The notes beneath the pieces were generated by a model. That model was not told where the DNA came from and ran no database searches. It was given only the letters and a program-made list of their open reading frames with translations. A stretch of 64,000 nucleotides of DNA from Fulvimarina uroteuthidis (GTDB lineage Bacteria; Pseudomonadota; Alphaproteobacteria; Rhizobiales; Rhizobiaceae): NCBI RefSeq assembly GCF_034321785.1, contig NZ_JAXLPB010000001.1:248001-312000 (forward strand). Reading direction: 5' to 3'. Made by a program: the position numbers and the translations under genes. Below are positions 32,509-41,486 of the stretch, in pieces (the first letter of the stretch is position 1; each line of letters opens with the position of its first letter).

Positions 32509-32544
32509 TTCGAGTCTCTCACCGCCCACCATTCCCCTGCCCTG
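32509..32544 (+). repeat. attR core (36 bp)
   Basis: Exact copy of 15224-15259, containing only the T-loop-to-CCA part of tRNA-Val. The sequence to its left does not complete a tRNA, so this is the displaced 3' fragment and marks the right end of the element. Host sequence resumes at 32545; 32545-32715 holds no gene. Confidence 0.95.
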
Positions 32545-32715
32545 ACGAAGCGTCGGCGACGGCCCGTGCAGGCGGACGGTCACGGTCGGGCGGCCATTCG
32601 CGGGTCCGACCGCCATCCGCACCGAACAGGCCTTGCAAATCGTGGCGGAACCGTCGCGCCGCTCAGGATGTTCGCGCGATTGTCAGAAAACCGTTCGCAC
32701 GGCCGATGTCCTTGA

Positions 32716-34605
32716 TCAGAATTCGGTCCAGTCATCGCCGCTCGGTGCCGGCGCCCGCGCCGGATTGCCGGAAAATGCGGTGTGGAGAGTGTCGACGAGT
32801 GTTCGGGCCGGCGAGGCGGCGTGGCGGCTGCCGCCGTCGATGGCCGGTGCGGCTATGCGGATGGCCGGGTTCGTGCTGCGAACGGGTGCGGTCTTGCGCG
32901 GAGCGCTCGCCGCCCGCGCGCCGGGCTTTGCGGTGGACGCGCCGGCGGCGTTCGAGCGCGCGAAACCGAAGCTCGACAACAGGGCGCTGAGTTCCGACGC
33001 TTCCAGAGCGAGATTGGCGCAGGCCGCCGCCGACTGCTCGACCATCGCGGCGTTCTGCTGGGTATTCTGATCGATCGAGCGGACGTTGCGGCTGATTTCC
33101 GCAAGCCCGTTCTCCTGGCTGTGGGCCGTCGCGACGATGGCGCTGACATGGGTGTCGATCTCGCCGACCTCCGTCGAGATCGCGGTGAGAATACGCCCGG
33201 TTTCCGCCCCGAGCGTCACCCCTTCCTTGATCTGGTCGCCCGACTGGTGGATCAGCCGCTTCACGTCCCGGGCCGCATCTGCGGAGCGTTGTGCGAGATG
33301 GCGGACTTCCTGCGCGACGACGGCGAAGCCTCGGCCGGCCTCGCCCGCGCGCGCAGCTTCCACGCCCGCATTCAGGGCGAGAAGGCTGGTCTGGAACGCG
33401 ATGTCGTCGATCATCCCGATGATCGCGACGATCTCCTTGGACGAGGTTTCGATCTGACTCATGGCCGTCACGGTGCGCGCGACCACCGCATTGGAGCTTT
33501 TCGCCTCGCCCGATGCATGGGTCACGAGATCGCCGGCATGGACTGCGCGGGCCGTCGACTGCTTGACCGACTGGGCGATGTCCTCGAGCGTGGCCGCCGT
33601 TTCCTCGATCGAAACGGCCTGCTGCTCGGTGCGCCGCGAAAGGTCTTCGGTGGCCTGGCTGATTTCGGACGTCGCGCTCTCGATCGAGATCGCGGTTTCG
33701 GCGACCTTGTCGATGACGTTTTCAAGGACGTCCAGCGAGGCGTTGAAGTCGACGCGCAGCTTTTCCATCTCCGGCGTGAAGGGGTCCGAAATGCGCTGCC
33801 TGAGGTCGCCCTCCGCAAGCTGTCTCAGCCCCTTGCCGATCGACTGGACGGCGTGGACCCGGCCGGTGACTTCGCTGGCATATTTGACGATTTTCGTGAC
33901 ATTGCCCGAAATGTCCAGAACCGGGCTGTAGATCCCCGACAGATGCACCTGCCGGCCGCACTTGGCGACGCGGGCGAACTCGCCGGTCACCGGCTGGCCA
34001 TCGTGCAGGGTCTGCCAATGTTGCCGATAGGCGGCGCCGCTCGCCAGAACGGGATCGACGAACATGCGATGATGGCGCCCGACGATCTCGTCGAGCCCGA
34101 AGCCCATGCAGGCTACGAAGTTCTCGTTGGCCGTCAGGATGGTGCCATCGGGCAGGAACTCGATATAGGCCTGGACGCGGTTGATCGCCTCGATCTGGCT
34201 TTCCACCTCGAGGAGCTTCATCTTGTCGTAGGTCACGTCGGCGGAGATCTCGACGATCTTGTAGGGGCGGCCGTTCTTGCCGAGGATGGGATAGTACCAG
34301 ACCTGCAGGAAGACGAAATCGCCGGTCTTGTTCACCCGCTTCATCTCGGTCCACTGGAATTCGCCCTTGCGCACATTCTCGAAAATCTCTCGATAGGCCG
34401 CACTGCAGGCAAATTCGGGCTCTTGGATGCTGGCGTGCGGACGGCCGGGAAGGGTCTTGGGATCGTGGTCGAACATGTCGAAGAAGATGTCGTTCGCATG
34501 CCGGATCGTGCCGTCCAGCTCCATCTCGATCATGATGAGCGTCTTGCTCAGCGCCTCGATGATATTCTGGCTGTCTCCCGAGCCGAACAACGATGAAAAC
34601 CGCAT
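32716..34605 (-). CDS. Soluble PAS-PAS methyl-accepting chemotaxis protein
   Basis: Cytoplasmic chemoreceptor of 629 residues with no membrane segment. Two PAS domains lie at about residues 15-125 and 135-250 (MIEMELDGTIRHANDIFFDMF; YIEFLPDGTILTANENFVACMGF), then a short linker and the signalling coiled coil with the conserved tip EIVAIIGMIDDIAFQTSLLALNAGVEAARAGEAGRGFAVVAQEVRHLAQRS. It ends in DWTEF, an xWxxF pentapeptide for docking CheR/CheB. The ATG at 34605 is preferred over an upstream TTG. It lies 236 bp past cheT and probably has its own promoter in 34606-34841. PAS domains suggest sensing of redox or energy state. Confidence 0.92.
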   Translation of the reverse strand: MRFSSLFGSGDSQNIIEALSKTLIMIEMELDGTIRHANDIFFDMFDHDPKTLPGRPHASIQEPEFACSAAYREIFENVRKGEFQWTEMKRVNKTGDFVFLQVWYYPILGKNGRPYKIVEISADVTYDKMKLLEVESQIEAINRVQAYIEFLPDGTILTANENFVACMGFGLDEIVGRHHRMFVDPVLASGAAYRQHWQTLHDGQPVTGEFARVAKCGRQVHLSGIYSPVLDISGNVTKIVKYASEVTGRVHAVQSIGKGLRQLAEGDLRQRISDPFTPEMEKLRVDFNASLDVLENVIDKVAETAISIESATSEISQATEDLSRRTEQQAVSIEETAATLEDIAQSVKQSTARAVHAGDLVTHASGEAKSSNAVVARTVTAMSQIETSSKEIVAIIGMIDDIAFQTSLLALNAGVEAARAGEAGRGFAVVAQEVRHLAQRSADAARDVKRLIHQSGDQIKEGVTLGAETGRILTAISTEVGEIDTHVSAIVATAHSQENGLAEISRNVRSIDQNTQQNAAMVEQSAAACANLALEASELSALLSSFGFARSNAAGASTAKPGARAASAPRKTAPVRSTNPAIRIAAPAIDGGSRHAASPARTLVDTLHTAFSGNPARAPAPSGDDWTEF

Positions 34606-34841
34606 TTTTCGCGCAATCCCTATCCGCAACGATCCGATGTCAGTGCCGTGAAATCGCCAGCGCCGATACGTTATGGATAGCTGATAATTAGATAAGTTTT
34701 GGTTACCTTCTTTATCACCGTGAATTACGGAATGCGCGCCTCGAGCCTTGGAGACGCATGCGGGGAACCGGGCGTCTCGCCGGGCGGTTCGGTGCTCCTA
34801 AGGGGCTGGTCCCGGCGCCGAAACCGCGCGATGCGGCGACG

Positions 34842-35231
34842 TCAGAAGAAGTCGCAGTCGTCGTGCGCCGACGGGTCCTTTGCCGGTGCCCGATTCTTCG
34901 AGAGTCTGGCATAGAGATCGCTCATCAGCATCGTCTCGCGCAACGAGACGTCGCTGAACCGATTGTCGTCGCAAATCGACGAGGACACACGCTCCAGTAG
35001 GCACGACAGATTGGTGAGGATCTGCGCGCTGCGGTCGATCTCCTGAAGCCTGATCGATGCGTCCGGCGCCGTGTCGGCGTTCTCCATGATGGCGCCACCG
35101 AGGTCCTCGATCCCCTCGGCGATCGCACGCATTTCGGCGGCGACGGAGACGAGCAGTTCCGAAACCTGTTGATGATCGTCGTCCGCGTGCGCGCCATAGG
35201 CCGCGCACGCGTGAACCTTCAGATGTTGCAT
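34842..35231 (-). CDS. cheT: CheT-like chemotaxis phosphatase
   Basis: Helical protein of 129 residues. It contains the D-x-x-x-Q motif Asp66-R-S-A-Gln70 (RLQEIDRSAQILTNLSCLL) that CheZ/CheX-type phosphatases use to place water at the response regulator. Position directly after cheD matches orf10/cheT in the Sinorhizobium che operon, where CheT is reported to have this motif and to act in signal termination. A role in dephosphorylating a CheY here is therefore likely. The C-terminus DDCDFF may be a docking tail. Starts 22 bp after cheD. Confidence 0.65.
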   Translation of the reverse strand: MQHLKVHACAAYGAHADDDHQQVSELLVSVAAEMRAIAEGIEDLGGAIMENADTAPDASIRLQEIDRSAQILTNLSCLLERVSSSICDDNRFSDVSLRETMLMSDLYARLSKNRAPAKDPSAHDDCDFF

Positions 35232-35253
35232 GGGTCCGGTCGCTTCCTGGGCA

Positions 35254-35799
35254 CTAGAAGAATTCGACTTCGCCGAGCGAGGCCGGCGAACGGATGGGAA
35301 TGCTCGGCGACACGTTGGCGAGGGCGACCTTCTCGCTCATCAGGAGACGGCGCGAACGCCCGGTCTGCGGCCAGTACTCGATACGCCGTCCTCGAACGCC
35401 ACCCACATCCACGCAAACGCAGGCGATGCCTTCGGTCTGCAGGAATTCGAGCGCGAATTCGGCGTTGCGGCTGCCGATGTCGCTCATGAGATCCATGGTT
35501 CTCGCCCCGCCGAACACTTTCGCCTGGAGGGCATGGCGCCGCGCGCCCTTCGTCAGCAGGCCGTTGATAAGCAGTTCCATCAGGTAGGCACCATAGCTTT
35601 CGGATCGGCTGCCAAGCCCGTTGTTGGACTCGCCCGGAAGAAGGAAATGGTTCATCCCGCCAACGCCGGCCTCGCGATCGCAGATACACGCTGCGATGCA
35701 CGATCCGAGAAGCGTCGTCAGGACGATGTCCTGCCGTGTCACGTAGGCCTGGCCCTGGATCACCGTATGCTTTTGGTAACGTACCTGATCTTCGTTCAT
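35254..35799 (-). CDS. cheD: Chemoreceptor glutamine deamidase CheD
   Basis: Deamidates receptor glutamines to glutamates, adjusting adaptation; 181 residues. The catalytic Cys34 (TTLLGSCIAACICD), His51 (GGMNHFLLPG) and downstream Thr region (KVFGGARTMD) are all visible. Overlaps cheY2 by 4 bp. An extra C-terminal tail ending GEVEFF is present, slightly longer than usual. Confidence 0.95.
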   Translation of the reverse strand: MNEDQVRYQKHTVIQGQAYVTRQDIVLTTLLGSCIAACICDREAGVGGMNHFLLPGESNNGLGSRSESYGAYLMELLINGLLTKGARRHALQAKVFGGARTMDLMSDIGSRNAEFALEFLQTEGIACVCVDVGGVRGRRIEYWPQTGRSRRLLMSEKVALANVSPSIPIRSPASLGEVEFF

Positions 35800-36185
35800 T
35801 GCAGGCGACCGACAACCGCCTCGATCGTCTTTTTCAGGACCGGCACCGTGATCGGCTTGAGCAGGTAGTTGTTGGCTCCGAGCCCGATCGCCTGCTTCAC
35901 CAGCTCCCGATCGCCGCGTCCGCTCAGGATGAGGAACGGCGTCTTGGTCGTCGGCTTGTAGCTGCGCAGGGCCTTCAGCAGCTGAAGCCCGTCGAGCTTG
36001 GGCATGTTGAAGTCGGAAATGACCATGTGGGCGGGACTGGCCATCATCATCTTCAGAGCCTCCTCGCCGTCGCCCGCGATGACGACATTGCTGATGCCAA
36101 GCTGATTCAGCGCGTCCACCACGATCATGCGACTCGTGCGGTGATCGTCCGCGATCAAAACTTTGAACAAGTTCTTGGTACTCAT
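35796..36185 (-). CDS. cheY2: Chemotaxis response regulator CheY (second copy)
   Basis: Single receiver domain, 129 residues: Asp13/Asp14 bind Mg, Asp58 (MVISDFNMPKLDG) is phosphorylated, Ser88 and Lys110 complete the switch. Position between cheB and cheD equals cheY2 of Sinorhizobium, the motor-binding regulator, whereas the other copy acts as a phosphate sink there. Lies 128 bp after cheB, the largest gap in the operon. Confidence 0.93.
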   Translation of the reverse strand: MSTKNLFKVLIADDHRTSRMIVVDALNQLGISNVVIAGDGEEALKMMMASPAHMVISDFNMPKLDGLQLLKALRSYKPTTKTPFLILSGRGDRELVKQAIGLGANNYLLKPITVPVLKKTIEAVVGRLQ

Positions 36186-36313
36186 GTCGTTCCTCTTACC
36201 ATTCTTTCCTTCGGCGGATCGCGCGGGACACTGCCGGAACCGTTTTGTCTTCGCTCATCGACGCCGGTGCATGCTGCCCTCGTCGCCGTCACGCGCTGCC
36301 GCTTCGGGCTCCG

Positions 36314-37336
36314 TCAGCTGAAGATCTCTTTCGTGATCTTGTGCAACGGCGTGCCCTTGCTGACCGCTCCGATATCCCTTGCGGCCCGCGGCATGCCGTA
36401 GACCAGCGACGTCGCCTCGTCCTGGGCGAACGTGCGTCCCCCGACTTCGCGAATCGCCAACAGTCCCTCCGCCCCGTCGCGGCCCATTCCGGTCATGAGG
36501 ACCGCGCTTGCCGACTTGCCGAATTCCTTCGACACGGATTGGAACAGCACGTCGACCGATGGACGATGTCCCTGAACCGCGTCGGAATCACGGTATACGC
36601 AGCGGGTTAACGCTCCGCTTCTGACGACCAGATGTCGGCCACCGCGCGCAAGATAGACATGCCCCCGCTTCAGCGGTTCGCCGTCCACCGCCTCCGTCAC
36701 GGTCGCCTTCGAGGCCCGGTTCAGCCGGTTCGCGAAGGAGGCCGTGAAGGTCTCGGGCATGTGCTGCACGATCACCGTCGGCGGACAATCCTCCGGAAAA
36801 TCCGACAGGACCGCGATCAGAGCCTCCACGCCGCCGGTGGAGGCACCGATGGCGACGACGTCCGGCCAGCCTGCCTTGCGGGTCAGGGCAGGCTCCGCGC
36901 GGCCCGCCGAACTGGCCGCGCGCGGCCCGCGCTGCGCGATCTGCCGTCCCGCGGCCGCCGCCTGCCTGACCAGGTTGGGAAGCGCCTCGAGGCTCGATCG
37001 GTTGCGGCCGTTCGGCTTCTCGATGCAGTCGAACGCGCCGTATTCCAGTGCCGCCACCGCCGTCGCCGCACCCGGCGCCGTCAAGGTGGAGACCATGATC
37101 ACCGGCAGGGGCCGGAGCCGCATGATCTTTTCCAGAAACTCCAGCCCGTCCATGCCCGGCATCTCGACGTCGAGCGTCACGACGTCGGGATTGAGCTCCT
37201 TGATCTTCTGCCGGGCATCGGCCGCATCCCTCGCCTCGCCGATCACCGTCACGCCTTCGTCGCCGCTCAACGCGTTCCGGACGAAGGCTCGCATGGTGGC
37301 GGAATCATCGACGATCAGAACGTTGACGTTGCTCAT
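36314..37336 (-). CDS. cheB: Chemotaxis methylesterase/response regulator CheB
   Basis: Receiver plus methylesterase, 340 residues. Asp56 (VVTLDVEMPGMDG) accepts phosphate from CheA; the C-terminal CheB catalytic domain shows GASTGGVEAL (Ser nucleophile), VQHMPETFT (His) and MTGMGRDGAEGL (Asp). It removes methyl groups from receptor glutamates. Start at the ATG overlapping the cheR stop by 4 bp; longer open frame upstream is a shadow of cheR. Confidence 0.96.
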   Translation of the reverse strand: MSNVNVLIVDDSATMRAFVRNALSGDEGVTVIGEARDAADARQKIKELNPDVVTLDVEMPGMDGLEFLEKIMRLRPLPVIMVSTLTAPGAATAVAALEYGAFDCIEKPNGRNRSSLEALPNLVRQAAAAGRQIAQRGPRAASSAGRAEPALTRKAGWPDVVAIGASTGGVEALIAVLSDFPEDCPPTVIVQHMPETFTASFANRLNRASKATVTEAVDGEPLKRGHVYLARGGRHLVVRSGALTRCVYRDSDAVQGHRPSVDVLFQSVSKEFGKSASAVLMTGMGRDGAEGLLAIREVGGRTFAQDEATSLVYGMPRAARDIGAVSKGTPLHKITKEIFS

Positions 37337-38250
37337 CGCGCTTCTCCGCGCAAACGGTAGGTGGTCGAGGCCTCGGTCGCCAGGCGCAGGCTCGCCGCAC
37401 CGCTGACCCGCTCGGAGTGACCGACATAGAGGAAGCCGGCCGGATCGAGATAGTCGCAGAACCGGTGCCAGACCGTCTCGCGGGTGGCCTCGTCGAAATA
37501 GATCAGGACGTTGCGGCAGAAGATGGCCTGGAAGACACCGGTCATCGGCCATTGGCCGATGAGGTTCAGTTCGCGGAACGAGACGAGATTCTGCATCTCG
37601 GCAACCACCTTGTAGTGGGCGCCGCCTTCGTGGGACACGAACCACCGTTTCCGCAGGGCCATCGGAATCGGCTCGACGGCGGCTGCGTCGTAGATCCCGG
37701 CGCGACCGAACGCGACGACGTAAGGGTCGATGTCGGAGGCCAGGATCTTGATGTCGTACTTGTTCGCATCCGGCATCAGCGACAGGATCGTCATCGCGAT
37801 CGAATAGGGCTCGTGCCCGTTCGAGCAGCCGGCGGACCAGAACCTTACCCGCCCGCCCTGCCTGGCGGCTTCCAGGAGCGGCGGCAGCGTCACGTCGCGC
37901 ATATGCTCGAAATGGTGGTTCTCGCGGAAGAAGTTGGTGACGTTCGTCGTCAGCGCCGCCAGCATCTCGCGTCGCTCCGGATGGCCGGCATCGCTCGAGA
38001 CCAGATTGCAATAGTCGCCGAAACCGGCGAGGCCGAGCGCGCGCACGCGCCGTGCGAGGCGCGAATAGACCAGCGCCATCTTCAGCGGTTTCAGAACGAT
38101 GCCGGCATCGTCGTAGATGATCGCGGCGATCGTCCGGAAGTCCTTGTCCGAAAGGTCGTATTCGTTGGCGCGGTCGCTCCTCGCGCCGCCGCCCGATTCC
38201 GCTTTCGCGCCCGCCATGCCGTGCCGGGCAGCCGAGCCAGCCATGGTCAT
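37333..38250 (-). CDS. cheR: Chemoreceptor methyltransferase CheR
   Basis: SAM-dependent methyltransferase of 305 residues that methylates receptor glutamates. Features are the N-terminal helical domain (LSDKDFRTIAAIIYDDAGIVL), LTTNVTNFFRE, the SAM site FWSAGCSNGHEPYSIAM and CRNVLIYFD. A 25-residue Gly/Ala-rich extension precedes the normal start. Overlaps cheW by 4 bp. Both operon receptors carry C-terminal docking pentapeptides for it. Confidence 0.96.
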   Translation of the reverse strand: MTMAGSAARHGMAGAKAESGGGARSDRANEYDLSDKDFRTIAAIIYDDAGIVLKPLKMALVYSRLARRVRALGLAGFGDYCNLVSSDAGHPERREMLAALTTNVTNFFRENHHFEHMRDVTLPPLLEAARQGGRVRFWSAGCSNGHEPYSIAMTILSLMPDANKYDIKILASDIDPYVVAFGRAGIYDAAAVEPIPMALRKRWFVSHEGGAHYKVVAEMQNLVSFRELNLIGQWPMTGVFQAIFCRNVLIYFDEATRETVWHRFCDYLDPAGFLYVGHSERVSGAASLRLATEASTTYRLRGEAR

Positions 38251-38720
38251 GCCGCCAGTTCCAGCGCCTGGGGATGGATGTTGGTCGCTTCGATGATGGC
38301 GATCATCCGGTCGTCGATCGCCATCATGCCCGTGACGAACGAGCGTGCGCGATCATTGCTGATGTCCGGATTGGGCTGGATCAGGTCCTCGGTGACGCTG
38401 AGAATGTCCGAGACGGCATCCACCAGCAGGCCGAACAGCTGCGGACCGAGCTTCACCACCATGATCACCGAACGGGCCGTCGGCTCGATCGCCTTCAGGC
38501 CCATGCGCAGTCCCAGGTCGATGACCGGCAGGACCGTACCACGCAGGTTGATCACGCCGACGACGTAGTTCGGCGTCTTGGGCAAGGGGGTCGCAGCCAC
38601 GTAGCCGCGGATCTCGCGCACCGTCCTGATGTCGATGCAGAATTCCTGTTTCGCCATGCGAAAGGCGATGAGCTCGCGCTTTTCGCCACTGTCTTTGCTC
38701 ACCGCGATCATGTTGCTCAT
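38247..38720 (-). CDS. cheW: Chemotaxis coupling protein CheW
   Basis: Adaptor of 157 residues linking receptors to CheA. The SH3-like pattern LIAFRMAKQEFCIDIRTVREI, the NLRGTVLPVIDL motif (receptor/CheA contact Arg in NLRG) and FGLLVDAVSDIL are diagnostic. Lies 5 bp after cheA and overlaps cheR. Confidence 0.97.
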   Translation of the reverse strand: MSNMIAVSKDSGEKRELIAFRMAKQEFCIDIRTVREIRGYVAATPLPKTPNYVVGVINLRGTVLPVIDLGLRMGLKAIEPTARSVIMVVKLGPQLFGLLVDAVSDILSVTEDLIQPNPDISNDRARSFVTGMMAIDDRMIAIIEATNIHPQALELAA

Positions 38721-38725
38721 CTTCG

Positions 38726-41065
38726 TTACTCCGCCGCTACCAGCTGGGTTTCTCTTGCGCCGCCTTCGGCAATCACCGAGGATGTCAGGGAATCGACATC
38801 CAGAATAAGGGCGACGCGACCGTCGCCGAGGATGGTGGCGGCGGATACGCCTTCCACACGTCCGTAATTGGTTTCCAGGCTCTTGATCACGACCTGACGC
38901 TGTCCCTGGATCGCATCGAAAAGGAGTGCCTGGCGCGCGCCGCTTTCGGTTTCCACCAGCACCGTCACGCCCTCGCTCGGATCCTTCGCCTCGGTGCGGA
39001 AGCCCATCACGCGGGCGACGTCGACCACCGGCAGGAACTGGTCGCGCAGGCGGATCAGGGAGGATTCGTTGCAGAAGCCCTTCACGTCCGAACTCGTGGG
39101 CTTGAGGGTTTCGAGAACCGCGGTCAGGGGCAAAACCAGCGTGTTCTCGCCCGCCGTGACGATCATGCCGTCGAGCACCGCGAGCGTCAGCGGAAGGCTC
39201 AGGATGAACTTCGATCCGAGTCCTGGCTGCGAGGAGATCGTGACGCGCCCGCCCAGCGACTGGATGGACTGTTTGACGACGTCCATGCCGACGCCGCGCC
39301 CGGACAGTTCGGAGGCCTGCTCCTTCGTGGAAAAGCCCGGCAGGAAGATGAGATTGTCGATCTCCTCGTCCGACAGGTTGGCGTTGGCCGGAACGAGACC
39401 CTTCTTGACGGCGATGTCGAAGACGCGGCCGCGATTGATGCCGGCGCCGTCGTCGCTGATCTCGATCACGATGCGGCCGGAGCGATGGGCGGCGGACACC
39501 CAGATCGTGCCTTCGGCAGGCTTGCCGGCGGCGATACGGTCCTCGGGGGATTCGACGCCATGATCGATCGCGTTGCGGATCATGTGGGTCAGGGGATCGG
39601 AGAGGCGTTCGATGACGGTCTTGTCGACTTCGGTATATTCGCCCTCGGTCAGAAGGCGCACGCTCTTGCCGGTGGCGATGCAGGATTCGCGAACCAGGCG
39701 CGGCAGCTTCTGGAAGACCGATTTCACCGCCTGCGCACGGATCGCCATGACGCTGTCCTGCAGCTGGCGCGTCAGCTGTTCGAGTTCCTCGAGGCCGACC
39801 GTCATTTCCGATCCCGGCGCCAGTCCCGACTGCATCGCGCGCTGGGACAGCATCACCTGATGGATGACGAGTTCGCCGACGAGATCGATCAGCCGGTCGA
39901 CGCGCTCCAGATCGACGCGAATCGTCGTCGAGGCCGGCACGGCACGGTTCTTGGCATCCGCCGCGCCGGCCCGAACCTGCTCGCCCATAGCGTCCTTCGG
40001 AAAGGCGGCATGTTCGTCGCCGTCGCCGGCGTCGAAGTCGGCCGCGGCGGCGACCGGATCGACGTCGGCATCGTCGTCATTGTCGTGAGGTTTCGCCTTG
40101 CCGGCGTCAGGCTTGACGCCCTTCGGCGCGGACGCCGCGCTCGCAGCCTTCGGCTCTGCGTCCTGGACGCGCGCCTCCGGCTTGGGAAGGTCGAGGTTCA
40201 GCATGGCGAGAAGATTGGCGACGCTGTTGTCGACCTCTTCGGGTGACAGCTCCGCGGGATCGGGATCGGAGCCGTCATCGCCCCGGAACGACTGTTCGAT
40301 CGTCAACTCGCAGTCGCCGTCCACGAATTCGAAGATCTCCTCGATGGCCGAGCGTGGCGCCTCCGTCTCGAGTTCGATCTCGAAGGTGAGGTAGGCATCT
40401 TCCGGATCCATGACGTCGAGATCGGGGATCTCGCCCTGGTCGCAGCGGACCTGGCCGCTGCCGAGCGCCAGGAGTTCGCGGATCAGCCGCGAGCTTTCGT
40501 TGGCATTGGCATAAAGGCTGCGGAACGGCTTGAAGACGATGGTAAAGACGTTCGGCCCGTCACCGGCGAGGAGCTCGTCGAGATTGACGCGGACGGGTTC
40601 GAAGACGAGATCGCCCATGCCGTCATTGTCGTCGTCCTCCTCTTCGACGACGGCGCTCGCCTGCGGAGCGCTTCCCGCGACCTTGCCCTTGAGGCGGTCG
40701 AGCGACTGGGACACATCGGCGAAGGCTGCCGTATCGACGGGTTCGTCCTCGCGAGCAAGATCGACGAGATCCGTCAGAACGTCGGCTGCCCGAAGGAGAA
40801 CGGCGAGAACGTCGGCGGATGCGGCAAGCTTGATCGAGCGGACCGCGTCGAGGACCGTTTCGAACGAGTGGGCGAAGCCGACCAGCTCGACGAGGTGGAA
40901 CGCGCCTGCGCCGCCCTTGATCGAATGGACCGCACGGAAGACCGCATGGACGGTCTCGGAATCCGCTTCGCCGGTCTGCATGGCCAACAGGCCCTGCTCC
41001 AGTTCGTCGAGCTGTTCGGCACACTCTTCGAAGAAGGTCTGTCGAATTTCGTCCATCCCAGTCAT
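38726..41065 (-). CDS. cheA: Chemotaxis histidine kinase CheA
   Basis: Multi-domain kinase of 779 residues. HPt domain with phospho-acceptor His47 (AVHSIKGGAGAF); response-regulator-binding P2 region about 150-270; an acidic/Ala-rich linker; dimerisation helices about 370-450 (VDRLIDLVGELVIHQVMLSQRAM); ATP domain with N box HMIRNAIDHGVESPEDR, ISDDGAGINRG and GRGVGMDVV; and the CheW-like C-terminal domain. All catalytic blocks are present. It phosphorylates both CheY proteins and CheB. Met at 41065 or 41056 may start it. Confidence 0.97.
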   Translation of the reverse strand: MTGMDEIRQTFFEECAEQLDELEQGLLAMQTGEADSETVHAVFRAVHSIKGGAGAFHLVELVGFAHSFETVLDAVRSIKLAASADVLAVLLRAADVLTDLVDLAREDEPVDTAAFADVSQSLDRLKGKVAGSAPQASAVVEEEDDDNDGMGDLVFEPVRVNLDELLAGDGPNVFTIVFKPFRSLYANANESSRLIRELLALGSGQVRCDQGEIPDLDVMDPEDAYLTFEIELETEAPRSAIEEIFEFVDGDCELTIEQSFRGDDGSDPDPAELSPEEVDNSVANLLAMLNLDLPKPEARVQDAEPKAASAASAPKGVKPDAGKAKPHDNDDDADVDPVAAAADFDAGDGDEHAAFPKDAMGEQVRAGAADAKNRAVPASTTIRVDLERVDRLIDLVGELVIHQVMLSQRAMQSGLAPGSEMTVGLEELEQLTRQLQDSVMAIRAQAVKSVFQKLPRLVRESCIATGKSVRLLTEGEYTEVDKTVIERLSDPLTHMIRNAIDHGVESPEDRIAAGKPAEGTIWVSAAHRSGRIVIEISDDGAGINRGRVFDIAVKKGLVPANANLSDEEIDNLIFLPGFSTKEQASELSGRGVGMDVVKQSIQSLGGRVTISSQPGLGSKFILSLPLTLAVLDGMIVTAGENTLVLPLTAVLETLKPTSSDVKGFCNESSLIRLRDQFLPVVDVARVMGFRTEAKDPSEGVTVLVETESGARQALLFDAIQGQRQVVIKSLETNYGRVEGVSAATILGDGRVALILDVDSLTSSVIAEGGARETQLVAAE

Positions 41066-41123
41066 GACTGGTCCTTCGTTTCAGGGGCAAGTGAGGCGCG
41101 GATTGATAGGAGGAGCTTCGGGA

Positions 41124-41486
41124 TCAGGCGGCGACGCGGTTGACGGCGCTCACCAGCTTCGGCGGATCGAACGGCTTGACGATCCAGCCGGTCGCGCCGG
41201 CGTTCTTGGCGCGTGCCTTCTTCTCCGCATCGCTTTCGGTGGTCAGCACGAGGATCGGAATACCGCGATAGGCCTCGTCGAGCCGGACGGTCTCGATGAA
41301 GGTCAAGCCGTCCATGCGGGGCATGTTGACATCCGTGATGATGACATCGGGACGTCCCTGAGCGAGCTTCTCGATGCCATCCATGCCGTCTTCCGCCTGG
41401 GTGACCATGAATCCGGCCTCCTGCAGCGTTCTGCGCAGCATCTCGCGCATCGTGCGAGAATCATCGATCGTCAAGATGGTTTTCAT
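41124..41486 (-). CDS. cheY1: Chemotaxis response regulator CheY (first copy)
   Basis: Receiver domain of 120 residues: Asp8/Asp9, phospho-acceptor Asp52 (VIITDVNMPRMDG), Thr82/Thr83 and Lys104. More like canonical CheY than the second copy. Its ATG overlaps the end of the STAS gene by 4 bp, and cheA starts 58 bp downstream. In Sinorhizobium the copy in this position serves as a phosphate sink aided by the neighbouring CheS; the same may hold here. Confidence 0.94.
   Translation of the reverse strand: MKTILTIDDSRTMREMLRRTLQEAGFMVTQAEDGMDGIEKLAQGRPDVIITDVNMPRMDGLTFIETVRLDEAYRGIPILVLTTESDAEKKARAKNAGATGWIVKPFDPPKLVSAVNRVAA

Larger units (their letters stand above)
15224..32544 (+). mobile_element. 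Integrated HK97-type mini-prophage or satellite element in tRNA-Val
   Basis: A 17.3-kb element bounded by the 36-bp att duplication. Contents in order are integrase, small minus-strand gene, portal, two small genes, protease-capsid fusion, tail tube, tail chaperone, HNH nuclease, gpM-like tail protein, HTH/coiled-coil protein, connector, gp10-like, DUF3168-like, head closure, terminase small and large, tape measure, RHH-like regulator, HUH-like Rep, small genes, and an origin-like region. Tail tip, fibres, holin, separate endolysin, excisionase and a CI-type repressor are not recognisable. Nearly all genes read rightward and are intact, so the element is not visibly decayed. It may be a minimal phage, or a satellite using a helper for missing tail and lysis parts. 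Confidence 0.93.

Noticed and set aside
32500..32533. Second tRNA-Val
   Set aside because: Only the T-loop-to-CCA part is present; no D or anticodon arm to the left. It is the attR fragment.
15224..32544. Gene transfer agent
   Set aside because: Integrase and att duplication show an integrating element; the capsid module is not ordered as a GTA and Rep/origin features are foreign to GTAs.
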